Of a DNA stretch of 7,120 nucleotides, positions 1 to 6,041 are shown piece after piece. Source of the stretch: JBHIDJ01 sp046760105 (GTDB taxonomy: Bacteria; Pseudomonadota; Gammaproteobacteria; Acidiferrobacterales; SPGG2); assembly GCA_046760105.1 (NCBI GenBank), contig JBHIDJ010000148.1, positions 1 through 7,120 on the forward strand. Reading direction: 5' to 3'. The stretch's first letter is position 1, and the number at the start of each line of letters is the position of its first letter. Under the pieces are notes generated by a model. It saw only the letters and a list, made by a program, of their open reading frames with translations, did not search any database and was not told the origin of the DNA. A program made the translations under genes and the position numbers.

Positions 1-10
1 TAACGAAACT

Positions 11-87
11 GCGCCCGTAGCTCAGTTGGATAGAGTACCTGGCTTCGAACCAGGTGGTCGGGGGTTCGAGTCCCTCCGGGCGCGCCA
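11..87 (+). tRNA. tRNA-Arg, anticodon TCG, with encoded CCA
   Basis: The full cloverleaf can be drawn. The acceptor stem GCGCCCG (11-17) pairs with CGGGCGC (77-83). A D arm starts at 20. The anticodon stem CCTGG (38-42) pairs with CCAGG (50-54) around a 7-base loop with anticodon TCG at 45-47, which reads CGA. The T arm has a TTCGAGT loop at 65-71. Discriminator G84 is followed by a genomically encoded CCA at 85-87. It is a 77-base tRNA with a short variable loop. Its last 19 bases (69-87) recur exactly at 4019-4037 and 4742-4760, so this gene is the likely insertion target for the elements downstream. Confidence 0.97.
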
Positions 88-250
88 ATACTTTCAAGGG
101 CGTACGTTCTTGTAACCTTCTTACTTTCCTCCACTGTGTGGCTTCCCTGCTCTAGATCAACGAAAAATCAGTAAATATGTGCTTGGTTGTGTATGATTCA
201 GCCGCGGCAGCGTAGAGCTGGCTGACTTCAGATGATGACCGTCAAGCAAT

Positions 251-266
251 AGGGGCGACGCCAGTG
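251..266 (+). promoter_or_regulatory. Ribosome binding site that fixes a GTG start
   Basis: AGGGG at 251-255 sits 8 bases before the GTG at 264-266. No ATG lies near it in this frame, and the first zinc-ribbon cysteine is the third residue after the GTG, so this start preserves the whole domain. The rest of the 88-263 leader shows no clear hairpin. A TATGAT at 192-197 could be a -10 box, but it lacks a convincing -35 partner. Confidence 0.75.
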
Positions 267-3200
267 AAGTGCCCCAAGTGTCAGCACGATAACCCGTCCC
301 AGGCGAAGTTTTGTCTGGAGTGCGGAAGCCGCGTGGCGCTCGCCTGCCGCAAATGCGGGACAGAGTTACCGGCGGGCGCCAAGTTCTGCCTTGAGTGCGG
401 TGAGCCGATCACGGAGCGGCCACCCGCAGAAACCCGCTTTAAGTCGCCCGACGCCTACATCCCCAAGCATCTTGCAGAGAGGATTCTCGCCACCAAGGGG
501 ACCTTAGAGGGCGAGCGTAAACAGGTCACCGTGGTGTTCGCTGACATCAAGGGATCTACCGAGTTGATCGCAGACCAAGATCCCGAAGAAGCAGACAAGC
601 TGCTCAATCCAGTGCTCGAGCGCATGATGGAGGCCGTGCACCGATACGAGGGAACCGTTACTCGAGTAACGGGTGACGGCATCATGGCACTTTTCGGTGC
701 ACCGCTCGCGCACGAAGACCACGCCATCCGCGCTTGTTTCGCAGCACTGGTCATGCAGGAGGCGATTCGTCGCTACGGCGAGCAGGTGCGGCGGGAGCAT
801 GGCTTTTCCGTCCAGATCCGGGTCGGCCTCAATTCGGGCGAGGTGGTAGTCCGCTCTATCGGCAACGATCTCTATATGGAATACACGGCCATGGGGCAAA
901 CGGCACATTTGGCCGCTCGGATGGAGCAGCTTGCCGACCCCGGCAGCATTCTGCTGCCTACCGATACACTTCGCCTAGCCGAGGGCTACATAGAAGTAAG
1001 AGAACTTGGCAAGGTTCCGGTAAAGGGCCTGGCTGAGCCCGTCGAGGTGTATGAGCTGACCGGCGCAGGGCTTGCGCGGCGCCGCTTCGAGGCCGCTGCT
1101 GCTCGAGGCCTGACGCGCTTCGTAGGGCGCGATGCGGAACTCGACCACTTGCAAAAGGCCCTGGAGCAGGCGGGCAAGGGTCACGGCCAAGTGGTCGGCG
1201 TGGTCGGCGAGCCCGCGGTCGGAAAATCACGGCTGTTCTTCGAGTTCACGCACTCGCATCGGACGCAAGGCTGGCTCGTCCTAGAGACGAATTCGGTCTC
1301 CTATGGCAAGGCTACCCCGTTTCTGCCCGTTATCGACTTTCTCAAGGGCTACTTCCAGATCGAGGCTCGAGATGAGTCTCGGAAGATTCGCGAAAAAATC
1401 AGCGGCAAATTGGTGACTCTCGACGAAAGCCTGATGCCGACCGTCCCAGCCTTTCTCGCGCTCTTGGATGTCCCGGTAAACGATGCGCAATGGCAGGCCC
1501 TGGATCCGACGCAGCGTCGGCAGCGGACCTTCGATGCCTGTAAACGCCTCCTGCTCCGCGAGAGCCAGATACAGCCGCTCGTCCTCGTCTTCGAGGACCT
1601 GCACTGGATCGATTCCAAAACACAGGCATTTCTCGACAACTTCATCGACAGCCTACCGACCGCACGCATACTCCTACTCGTCAACTACCGGCCCGAGTAC
1701 GAGCACGCCTGGGGGAACAGGACCTATTACACTCAGTTGCGCATCGATCCACTGCCGCCCGAGAGTGCAGAAGAACTCCTCAACGCTTTGCTCGGCACAG
1801 ATCCCGCACTCCATTCGCTCAAGCAGCTTCTGATCGAGCAGACGCAGGGCAACCCCTTCTTCCTGGAAGAGGGTGTCCGGACCCTGATAGAGACCGATGC
1901 CCTGATCGGCGAGCCGGGCGCCTATCGCCTGGCGAAAGCCCTCCCGAGCATTGAGGTACCGGCTACCGTACAGGCGGTCTTAGCGGCCCGGATCGATCGA
2001 CTGCCTGCCGACGAGAAGCGCCTTCTACAGACAGCGTCCGTCATCGGCGAAACGGTCCCCTTCGTGCTGCTCCAGCTTATCGTCGAGATGTCAGAGGAAG
2101 AGCTGCGTCGCGGCCTTAGTCGCCTTCAGGCTGTGGAGTTCCTCTACGAGACGAGCCTCTTTCCCGATCTGGAGTATACGTTCAAGCACGGCCTGACATA
2201 TCAGGTAGCGTACAACTCCCTCTTGACAGAGCGCCGGCGTGCCCTTCACGCCAAGATTCTGGAAACCATGGAGGGCCTCTACGGCGATCGGCTGGCCGAA
2301 CAGGTTGACCGGCTCGCCCACCACGCCTTTCGGGGCGAGGTGTGGCCGAAGGCGCTGACCTACCTGCGCCAAGCGGGAGCCAAGGCCGAGACACGCTCCG
2401 CCTACCGCGAAGCGGTGTCATGCTTCGAACAGGCGCTCACGGCTCTTAATCAGTTGCCACAGGATCGCGAGATGTTGGAGCAAGCCGTGGATGTTCGCTT
2501 CGATCTTCGCACTTCGCTTTTTCCGCTCGGAGAACGCGAGAGAGTCCTTGGCTATCTTCAGGAAGCCGAAAGCCTGAGCACGAAGCTCGATGATCAGCTG
2601 CGCCGGGCGTGGGTGTCTGTTTACATGTGCCACTATCGCTGGGTGACCGGTCAGTCAGCGGAGGCACGCGACTTGGGTCTTCGTGCTCGTTCCATGGCCG
2701 AGACGCTTAGCCACTTCCCCCTCACGGTCACGGTTAACTACTACCTGGGTCTGGCCTGTCTCAGCACAGGCGACTACCAAGGGGCCGAGGCCTTTCTCCG
2801 CGAGAACGTAGAGTCGCTCCAAGGCGATCTGATTCGTGAGCGTTTTGGGGTGGCTGGTTTTCCGGCTGCGATGTCCCGTAGCTATTTGGCCTGGGCCCTC
2901 GCCGAGCGCGGAGAGTTTGATGAAGGTATCGTGAACGGGCAGGAAGGTGTGCGGATGGCGAAGGAACTGGACCACGCCTGGAGCTTCGTCACTGCGTCGT
3001 GGGGTCTTGCATCGGTCTATACCGCCAAGAGCGAACCCGAGCGAGCTTTCGACGTCCTCGAACACGCCCTCGCTCTGTCACGTGAGTGGTCCCTGGCCGC
3101 TTTGACACCGGGCGTCATGGGATCGTTAGGCTACGCCTACGCGATGTCAGGGCGTGTTTCCAATGGCCTATCAATGCTGGAAGAAGCTCTGGAGACTGCC

Positions 3201-3623
3201 GAAGCGTCAGGGAGGCTAGCGTTCCATTCCTTCCTCGTCGTGTACCTGGGCGAAGTACTCGTCCTTGCAGACCGGTTCGGGGATGCCCGCGCGGCCGCGG
3301 AGCGAGCCCTAACGCTCGCCCGCGAGCGCGGCGAACGCGGCGTCGAGGCGTGCGCGTTACGGCTCTTAGCGGAAATCGCTTCTCATTACCCTTCCTCGGG
3401 AGGGAGCGAAGCGGAAAGCTACTATCGAAAAGCTATGGCGCTGGCCAACGAACTCGGAATGCGCCCGCTCATGGCCCGGTGCCACCTCGGTTTAGGTCAT
3501 ACGTACCGGCGTGCGGAAAACCCTAGCAAAGTCGACAAACACCTCCGCGAAGCTGTCAGACTTTTCCGCGAGATGGACATGTCTTCTTGGCTGGAAAAAG
3601 CAGAGCAAGAGTTGAGCACCTGA
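264..3623 (+). CDS. Double zinc ribbon, class III adenylate/guanylate cyclase, AAA ATPase and TPR-like regulator
   Basis: This 1119-residue protein is a large, probably cytosolic signalling ATPase. Two zinc ribbons lie at residues 1-48 (C3/C6/C17/C20 and C28/C31/C42/C45). A class III nucleotidyl cyclase domain spans about 85-267, with metal-binding aspartates D94 (VFADIKGS) and D138 (TGDGI). An ATPase module from about 283 has Walker A GEPAVGKS (315-322) and Walker B-like LVFEDLHW (441-448). About 640-1119 is alpha-helical with TPR-like repeats. The order cyclase, ATPase, helical repeats is the one known from bacterial relatives of eukaryotic soluble adenylyl cyclase. The expected reaction would be ATP to cAMP. 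However, the usual transition-state Asn is H215 (GQTAHLAARM, with R219 kept) and the usual purine-contacting Lys aligns with R134, so activity and substrate are uncertain. T208 fits the class IIIb Thr. No membrane segment is seen. The GTG start is supported by its RBS. No co-directional partner gene is close enough to form an operon. Confidence 0.93.
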   Translation: MKCPKCQHDNPSQAKFCLECGSRVALACRKCGTELPAGAKFCLECGEPITERPPAETRFKSPDAYIPKHLAERILATKGTLEGERKQVTVVFADIKGSTELIADQDPEEADKLLNPVLERMMEAVHRYEGTVTRVTGDGIMALFGAPLAHEDHAIRACFAALVMQEAIRRYGEQVRREHGFSVQIRVGLNSGEVVVRSIGNDLYMEYTAMGQTAHLAARMEQLADPGSILLPTDTLRLAEGYIEVRELGKVPVKGLAEPVEVYELTGAGLARRRFEAAAARGLTRFVGRDAELDHLQKALEQAGKGHGQVVGVVGEPAVGKSRLFFEFTHSHRTQGWLVLETNSVSYGKATPFLPVIDFLKGYFQIEARDESRKIREKISGKLVTLDESLMPTVPAFLALLDVPVNDAQWQALDPTQRRQRTFDACKRLLLRESQIQPLVLVFEDLHWIDSKTQAFLDNFIDSLPTARILLLVNYRPEYEHAWGNRTYYTQLRIDPLPPESAEELLNALLGTDPALHSLKQLLIEQTQGNPFFLEEGVRTLIETDALIGEPGAYRLAKALPSIEVPATVQAVLAARIDRLPADEKRLLQTASVIGETVPFVLLQLIVEMSEEELRRGLSRLQAVEFLYETSLFPDLEYTFKHGLTYQVAYNSLLTERRRALHAKILETMEGLYGDRLAEQVDRLAHHAFRGEVWPKALTYLRQAGAKAETRSAYREAVSCFEQALTALNQLPQDREMLEQAVDVRFDLRTSLFPLGERERVLGYLQEAESLSTKLDDQLRRAWVSVYMCHYRWVTGQSAEARDLGLRARSMAETLSHFPLTVTVNYYLGLACLSTGDYQGAEAFLRENVESLQGDLIRERFGVAGFPAAMSRSYLAWALAERGEFDEGIVNGQEGVRMAKELDHAWSFVTASWGLASVYTAKSEPERAFDVLEHALALSREWSLAALTPGVMGSLGYAYAMSGRVSNGLSMLEEALETAEASGRLAFHSFLVVYLGEVLVLADRFGDARAAAERALTLARERGERGVEACALRLLAEIASHYPSSGGSEAESYYRKAMALANELGMRPLMARCHLGLGHTYRRAENPSKVDKHLREAVRLFREMDMSSWLEKAEQELST

Positions 3624-3722
3624 TTCCCAAAAAAACTCCTAACAACTTGAACCTTTCCGGGCATGAACTGGCGTTTGTCTTGGGAAATGAATGCAACATT
3701 CTATGACGATTGTTAAATCTTG

Positions 3723-3799
3723 GCTGTCCCATAACACGCTACAAGTTCTCGCTGATTAAGCACGTAACTACAGCGTTCGGACCATTTCTATGGGACAGC
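3723..3799. repeat. Inverted repeat, 11-bp perfect arms, MITE-like
   Basis: GCTGTCCCATA (3723-3733) and its exact complement TATGGGACAGC (3789-3799) flank 55 bases. The short inner pair ACGCT/AGCGT (3736-3740 and 3772-3776) adds to the symmetry. CATTCTTATGGGA at 3875-3887 matches CATTTCTATGGGA at 3783-3795 in 11 of 13 bases, so the end sequence may occur a third time. The arms could be the termini of a tiny non-autonomous element. I cannot identify a target duplication or an insertion-sequence family. Confidence 0.5.
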
Positions 3800-3891
3800 A
3801 CGGCAGGCGCTTGCTTTCTAGATAAAGGGACTTACGCTCATTCAGCGTACTGGCTTCGAACCCGGTGGTCGGGACATTCTTATGGGAGTTT

Positions 3892-3912
3892 ACGACTAAC
3901 GGCTCACGATTG
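3892..3912. repeat. Three heptamer repeats, ACGRYTN type
   Basis: ACGACTA, ACGGCTC and ACGATTG run head to tail. They share the heptamer style of the longer tract at 4684-4739. The run lies inside the insert that splits the tRNA-Arg relic. Confidence 0.6.
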
Positions 3913-3917
3913 ATTTT

Positions 3918-3940
3918 CCCTCCCCACTCGTAGGGGAGGG
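3918..3940. repeat. C/G-rich hairpin, REP-like
   Basis: CCCTCCCC (3918-3925) pairs perfectly with GGGGAGGG (3933-3940) around a 7-base loop, followed by CCGGGGTGG. Palindromes of the CCCTC...GAGGG(CC)GGGGTG type are common dispersed repeats in proteobacteria. There is no T-tract, so an intrinsic terminator is unlikely. Confidence 0.6.
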
Positions 3941-4018
3941 CCGGGGTGGAGCACGGATCACGATGTGCAGGGACGCACAAGTGCCGCGAGCGCAGGACGC
4001 GCGGGAGCGGACGAGCCA

Positions 4019-4037
4019 AGTCCCTCCGGGCGCGCCA
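4019..4037 (+). repeat. Direct repeat of the tRNA-Arg 3' end (copy 2)
   Basis: AGTCCCTCCGGGCGCGCCA is identical to bases 69-87 of the tRNA gene and to 4742-4760. Identity with the third copy continues outward: A before it and GATTC after it are shared, followed by ATAGATC with a one-base offset. The real tRNA is followed by ATACTTTC instead. Tyrosine recombinases often use the 3' half of tRNA genes as attachment sites, so this may be an att remnant. Confidence 0.85.
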
Positions 4038-4163
4038 GATTCATAGATCCATTTTCTGGTGCGGCACGCCCAATAAATAAAGGACTTGGCGGTGAGAGAG
4101 GTAGACACCGCCGCAATGACACCTACTCCATGAAACGTGCGCTCACTCAACTTGTCGATTAAA

Positions 4164-4194
4164 CTGTGAGATGGCGATCGCAGCCATCTGTGAG
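4164..4194. promoter_or_regulatory. Candidate operator upstream of hicB
   Basis: AGATGGC (4169-4175) and GCCATCT (4183-4189) form a 7-bp inverted repeat around GATCGCA. CTGTGAG also occurs as a direct repeat at 4164-4170 and 4188-4194, one at each edge. The site ends 7 bases before the hicB ATG. HicBA modules are usually autoregulated at such palindromes. A clear -35/-10 pair is not visible. Confidence 0.45.
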
Positions 4195-4201
4195 GCGAGG
4201 T

Positions 4202-4396
4202 ATGAAATACAAAATTGTCTTGAAACGGTCTGAAGAGGGCTACAGCGTGTCCTGTCCCGGGCTGCCGGGGTGTTGGTCTCAGGGAACCACCGAGGAGGAA
4301 GCCATCGAGAATATCCGCGAGGCAATAACAGACTATTTGGCAGCCGTCGCAGACTCCGTCGAGGGGGAGGACGTGCGGGAAGTAGAAGTACGCTGA
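4202..4396 (+). CDS. hicB: HicB-family antitoxin (short form)
   Basis: The 64-residue protein consists of the HicB/UPF0150 fold. A beta strand MKYKIVLKR leads into EEGYSVSCPGLPGCWSQG and the helix TTEEEAIENIREAITDYLAA, which is the family signature. Its role is to bind and block the HicA mRNA-cleaving toxin encoded next to it. Many HicB proteins are longer and end in a ribbon-helix-helix or HTH DNA-binding domain. None is visible here, so autoregulation by this protein alone is doubtful. I chose the ATG at 4202 because GAGG at 4192-4195 lies 6 bases before it and the HicB fold starts there. A GTG at 4166 would add 12 residues with no family resemblance. hicB precedes hicA with a 6-base gap, so the two are surely co-transcribed. 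Confidence 0.9.
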   Translation: MKYKIVLKRSEEGYSVSCPGLPGCWSQGTTEEEAIENIREAITDYLAAVADSVEGEDVREVEVR

Positions 4397-4402
4397 CTCA
4401 CG

Positions 4403-4618
4403 ATGCCCAGGATTCCGGGCGTCAATCACCGCCAAGCCGTCCGTGCACTACAAAGGGCCGGATTCCGAGTGGTAAGGGAAGGCCGCAAGCATATTGTAAT
4501 GTCAGACGGAACCCGTTTCCTCACGATTCCCCGTAGTAACCCAGTCAACGCATTCACAATGGGTGGTATTGTGCAAGACGCTGGTCTCAGCGTTGCGGAG
4601 TTCAGAAAGCTTCTTTAA
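4403..4618 (+). CDS. hicA: HicA-family mRNA interferase toxin
   Basis: This 71-residue protein has the small double-stranded-RNA-binding-like HicA fold. It begins with VNHRQAVRALQRAGF, then VREGRKHIVM with the predicted catalytic histidine H30, then TRFLTIPR and the C-terminal helix GGIVQDAGLSVAEFRKLL. HicA toxins cleave mRNA in the cytoplasm and halt growth until HicB neutralises them. Its length is typical of the family and no damage is seen, so the module looks functional. The start lies 6 bases after the hicB stop and lacks a strong Shine-Dalgarno sequence, which suggests translational coupling to hicB. The residues before H30 are R-K rather than the common G-S, a tolerated variant as far as I know. 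Confidence 0.92.
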   Translation: MPRIPGVNHRQAVRALQRAGFRVVREGRKHIVMSDGTRFLTIPRSNPVNAFTMGGIVQDAGLSVAEFRKLL

Positions 4619-4683
4619 CACACCCCTTTTTCTGTCGAACGCGAGTTCCGGTCTCCGCAGCAATCAGTAAGGGTTGCCTAGCT

Positions 4684-4739
4684 ACTCGCCACTAGCCACT
4701 GATTACGACTTACGATTCACGAATAACGACTCACGAACC
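4684..4739. repeat. Tandem heptamer tract, eight units
   Basis: Eight 7-base units run without gaps: ACTCGCC, ACTAGCC, ACTGATT, ACGACTT, ACGATTC, ACGAATA, ACGACTC and ACGAACC. All start AC, and the last five start ACGA. The spacing is exactly 7 throughout although the units have diverged. The tract ends two bases before the 19-bp tRNA-end repeat at 4742. Heptanucleotide repeats of this kind occur in intergenic DNA of several bacteria; their function is unknown. Confidence 0.78.
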
Positions 4740-4741
4740 AA

Positions 4742-4760
4742 AGTCCCTCCGGGCGCGCCA
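4742..4760 (+). repeat. Direct repeat of the tRNA-Arg 3' end (copy 3)
   Basis: This is the same 19 bases as 69-87 and 4019-4037, in the same orientation, followed by GATTCTATAGATC. No other part of a tRNA precedes it; the heptamer tract abuts it instead. It is the distal boundary of the tRNA-linked region visible here and lies 43 bases from the end of the ATPase gene. Confidence 0.85.
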
Positions 4761-4803
4761 GATTCTATAGATCTGTTTCCGGGCCGTGAGGCCACCGCCG
4801 GAC

Positions 4804-5985
4804 TCAGCCCCGCAGAGAGTCGAGGTCGACGAGCAGGCGCTCTGCAGCAACGGCTCGTAAGTGATGCGCGAGCGGGAAAGTATCCGAACCGGCGTGAACA
4901 ACGTCCAGGCGTGTTAGCTGCAGATCCTCGAGCGCGGAGTGCATCGACGGTGTGATCCGAGGTGCGGTGGTACGCTTGAACTCGAAGCCGTAGCGGCGGC
5001 GACCATGGACGACGAGGAGATCGAGTTCGGCTCCGGTGTGCGTACCCCAGAAGTAGCAATGCTCTGGGCTTACGCCGAGTTGGTGAATCACGGCTTCGAG
5101 CAGGAACCCCTCCCAAGAGGCTCCGAGCTTGGGGTGGCGTTCGAGGTCGTTCATCGAGGCGACCTGCAGGAAACTGTGCAGGAGTCCGCTGTCGCGGATG
5201 TAAATCTTCGGCGACTTGACCTGGCGCTTTCGGATGTTGGCTGCCCAGGGTCTGAGAACGCGAACCATGAAGGTCGCCTGTAGTGCATCGAGGTAGCGGT
5301 GAGTCACGTGATGAGAGACCCCAAAAGAGCGCCCGAATTCTGAAGCGTTCCAGACCTGTCCATGGTAATGAGCGAGCATGGCCCAGAAGCGTTCGAGCGT
5401 CCCAGCCGGGATAGTAATGCCGAACTGCGGGACGTCGCGCTCCAGGAAGGTGCGAATGAAATCCCTGCGCCAAGTGCGGCTCGCCTCGTTCGACCGCGCC
5501 GTGTAGGAGCGCGGGAAGCCCCCACGGAGCCACAGTCGGTTGAAGTTTTCAATGCCCACCTCGTCGAGGGTGAGTCCGGAGAGCTCGTGATAAGCGATGC
5601 GCCCGGCGAGGGACTCCGAGCTCTGCCGGAGGAGATCTGGCGATGCACTTCCGAGAACGAGGAACCGCGCCGGCTTTCGGGGACGGTCGGTGAGGACGCG
5701 AAGGGTCGGGAAAAGCTCGGGGCGCCGTTGTATCTCGTCCAAAACCACTATTCCCCTCAAATCCCGGAGCGCGAGCTCGGGGTCCTCGAGGCGCGCAAGG
5801 TCCTGGGCACGCTCGAGATCGAAGATGGTGGTCGGACGACTCTGCCGCTCGACGAACGCGCGCGCCAGGGTCGTCTTCCCCACCTGTCGCGCGCCAAGGA
5901 TGGCGACCACGGGGCTCCAGGTTAGGAGTCGCTTGATGGTCTGCTGTTGGCGAGGCCTGTCGATCACAGGCCCGAATGGTACCAT
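4804..5985 (-). CDS. AAA_14/DUF4143 family ATP-binding protein
   Basis: From the ATG at 5985 the protein has 393 residues, a normal length for this family. The N-terminal AAA domain has Walker A GARQVGKTT (31-39) and Walker B GIVVLDEIQ (78-86). It continues with LVLGSASPDLL (109-119) and AGRIAYHELSGLTLDEVG, both typical of AAA_14. The C-terminal DUF4143 region contains LERDVP (181-186), a helical segment with a winged-helix look, and the nuclease-fold motif GAELDLLVV plus GFEFKR (D322, E335, K337), matching the PD-(D/E)xK pattern. The cellular role of these widespread, often horizontally exchanged proteins is not established; a nucleic-acid or toxin-antitoxin-like role is only suggested. A TTG at 6009 would add eight residues (MDDKSPSF). 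I prefer the ATG because the family normally begins close to the PVIDRPRQ segment. No Shine-Dalgarno sequence is visible. It is transcribed away from the TauE-like gene. Confidence 0.9.
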   Translation of the reverse strand: MVPFGPVIDRPRQQQTIKRLLTWSPVVAILGARQVGKTTLARAFVERQSRPTTIFDLERAQDLARLEDPELALRDLRGIVVLDEIQRRPELFPTLRVLTDRPRKPARFLVLGSASPDLLRQSSESLAGRIAYHELSGLTLDEVGIENFNRLWLRGGFPRSYTARSNEASRTWRRDFIRTFLERDVPQFGITIPAGTLERFWAMLAHYHGQVWNASEFGRSFGVSHHVTHRYLDALQATFMVRVLRPWAANIRKRQVKSPKIYIRDSGLLHSFLQVASMNDLERHPKLGASWEGFLLEAVIHQLGVSPEHCYFWGTHTGAELDLLVVHGRRRYGFEFKRTTAPRITPSMHSALEDLQLTRLDVVHAGSDTFPLAHHLRAVAAERLLVDLDSLRG

Positions 5986-6020
5986 GAAACTTGGAGACTT
6001 ATCGTCCAATTTTCATGGTA
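5980..6020. promoter_or_regulatory. 41-bp palindrome between divergent genes
   Basis: TACCATGAAACTTGGA (5980-5995) and TCCAATTTTCATGGTA (6005-6020) are reverse complements at 15 of 16 positions around a 9-base loop. It covers the start of the minus-strand ATPase and the region just upstream of, or inside, the start of the TauE-like gene. It could be a shared operator for a dimeric regulator or an RNA hairpin in both leaders. There is no T-tract to make it a terminator. Confidence 0.7.
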
Positions 6021-6041
6021 AGCTCAAGCCCGGGTTCACCG

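Larger units (their letters stand above)
3847..4037 (+). pseudogene. Split tRNA-Arg pseudogene with a 145-bp insert
   Basis: Bases 3847-3873 match tRNA-Arg 35-62 almost perfectly, with one base deleted and one A-to-C change. They include the anticodon loop with TCG at 3856-3858. The matching T-arm/acceptor 3' end plus CCA (tRNA 69-87) follows only at 4019-4037. Six tRNA bases (63-68) are missing, and 145 unrelated bases (3874-4018) lie between the two parts. The D arm is at best a degenerate trace around 3831-3850, and no acceptor 5' strand is present. It cannot fold as a tRNA and is best read as a second copy of the upstream gene that was broken by an insertion. Confidence 0.72.
3624..4201. 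other. Gene-poor 578-bp stretch with repeat debris
   Basis: I see no credible protein gene here, and the base composition is more AT-rich than the flanking genes. It contains an 11-bp inverted repeat (3723-3799), a split tRNA-Arg relic (3847-4037), a heptamer run (3892-3912), a C/G-rich hairpin (3918-3940), a smaller hairpin GGCGGTG/CACCGCC (4088-4094 with 4106-4112) and a palindrome in front of hicB. Its first about 50 bases resemble the start of the region after the TauE-like gene. It reads as a scar zone of successive insertions rather than a regulatory leader. Confidence 0.7.
4019..4760. mobile_element. Putative hicBA cassette bounded by tRNA-3'-end direct repeats
   Basis: The only genes between repeat copies 2 and 3 are hicB and hicA, with about 165 bases on the left and about 65 bases plus the heptamer tract on the right. 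A toxin-antitoxin pair between direct repeats of a tRNA 3' end looks like a minimal integrated cassette or the leftover of a larger island. No recombinase gene is present, so mobility would need one supplied from elsewhere. A tandem duplication of a tRNA fragment around a resident module is an alternative. Confidence 0.4.

Noticed and set aside
192..197. TATGAT as a -10 box for the cyclase gene
   Set aside because: No acceptable -35 element lies at 16-18 bases, so it is not distinguishable from chance.
504..908. 134-codon minus-strand frame inside the cyclase gene
   Set aside because: It is antisense to conserved cyclase motifs, and nothing in its translation resembles a family.
3896..4435. 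179-codon minus-strand open frame
   Set aside because: It spans the tRNA relic, REP-like hairpin and hicB in antisense. The peptide includes ESGAPGG, a typical false translation of an antisense tRNA 3' end.
4684..4739. CRISPR array
   Set aside because: The period is 7 bases with no spacers, so it is a simple tandem repeat. No cas-like gene is present.
4703..5533. 276-codon minus-strand open frame and a 187-codon plus-strand frame (5362-5925) over the ATPase gene
   Set aside because: Both overlap the well-supported AAA_14/DUF4143 gene in other frames, have Arg/Pro/Ser-rich low-complexity composition and show no domain. The 276-codon frame also runs through the tRNA-end repeat.
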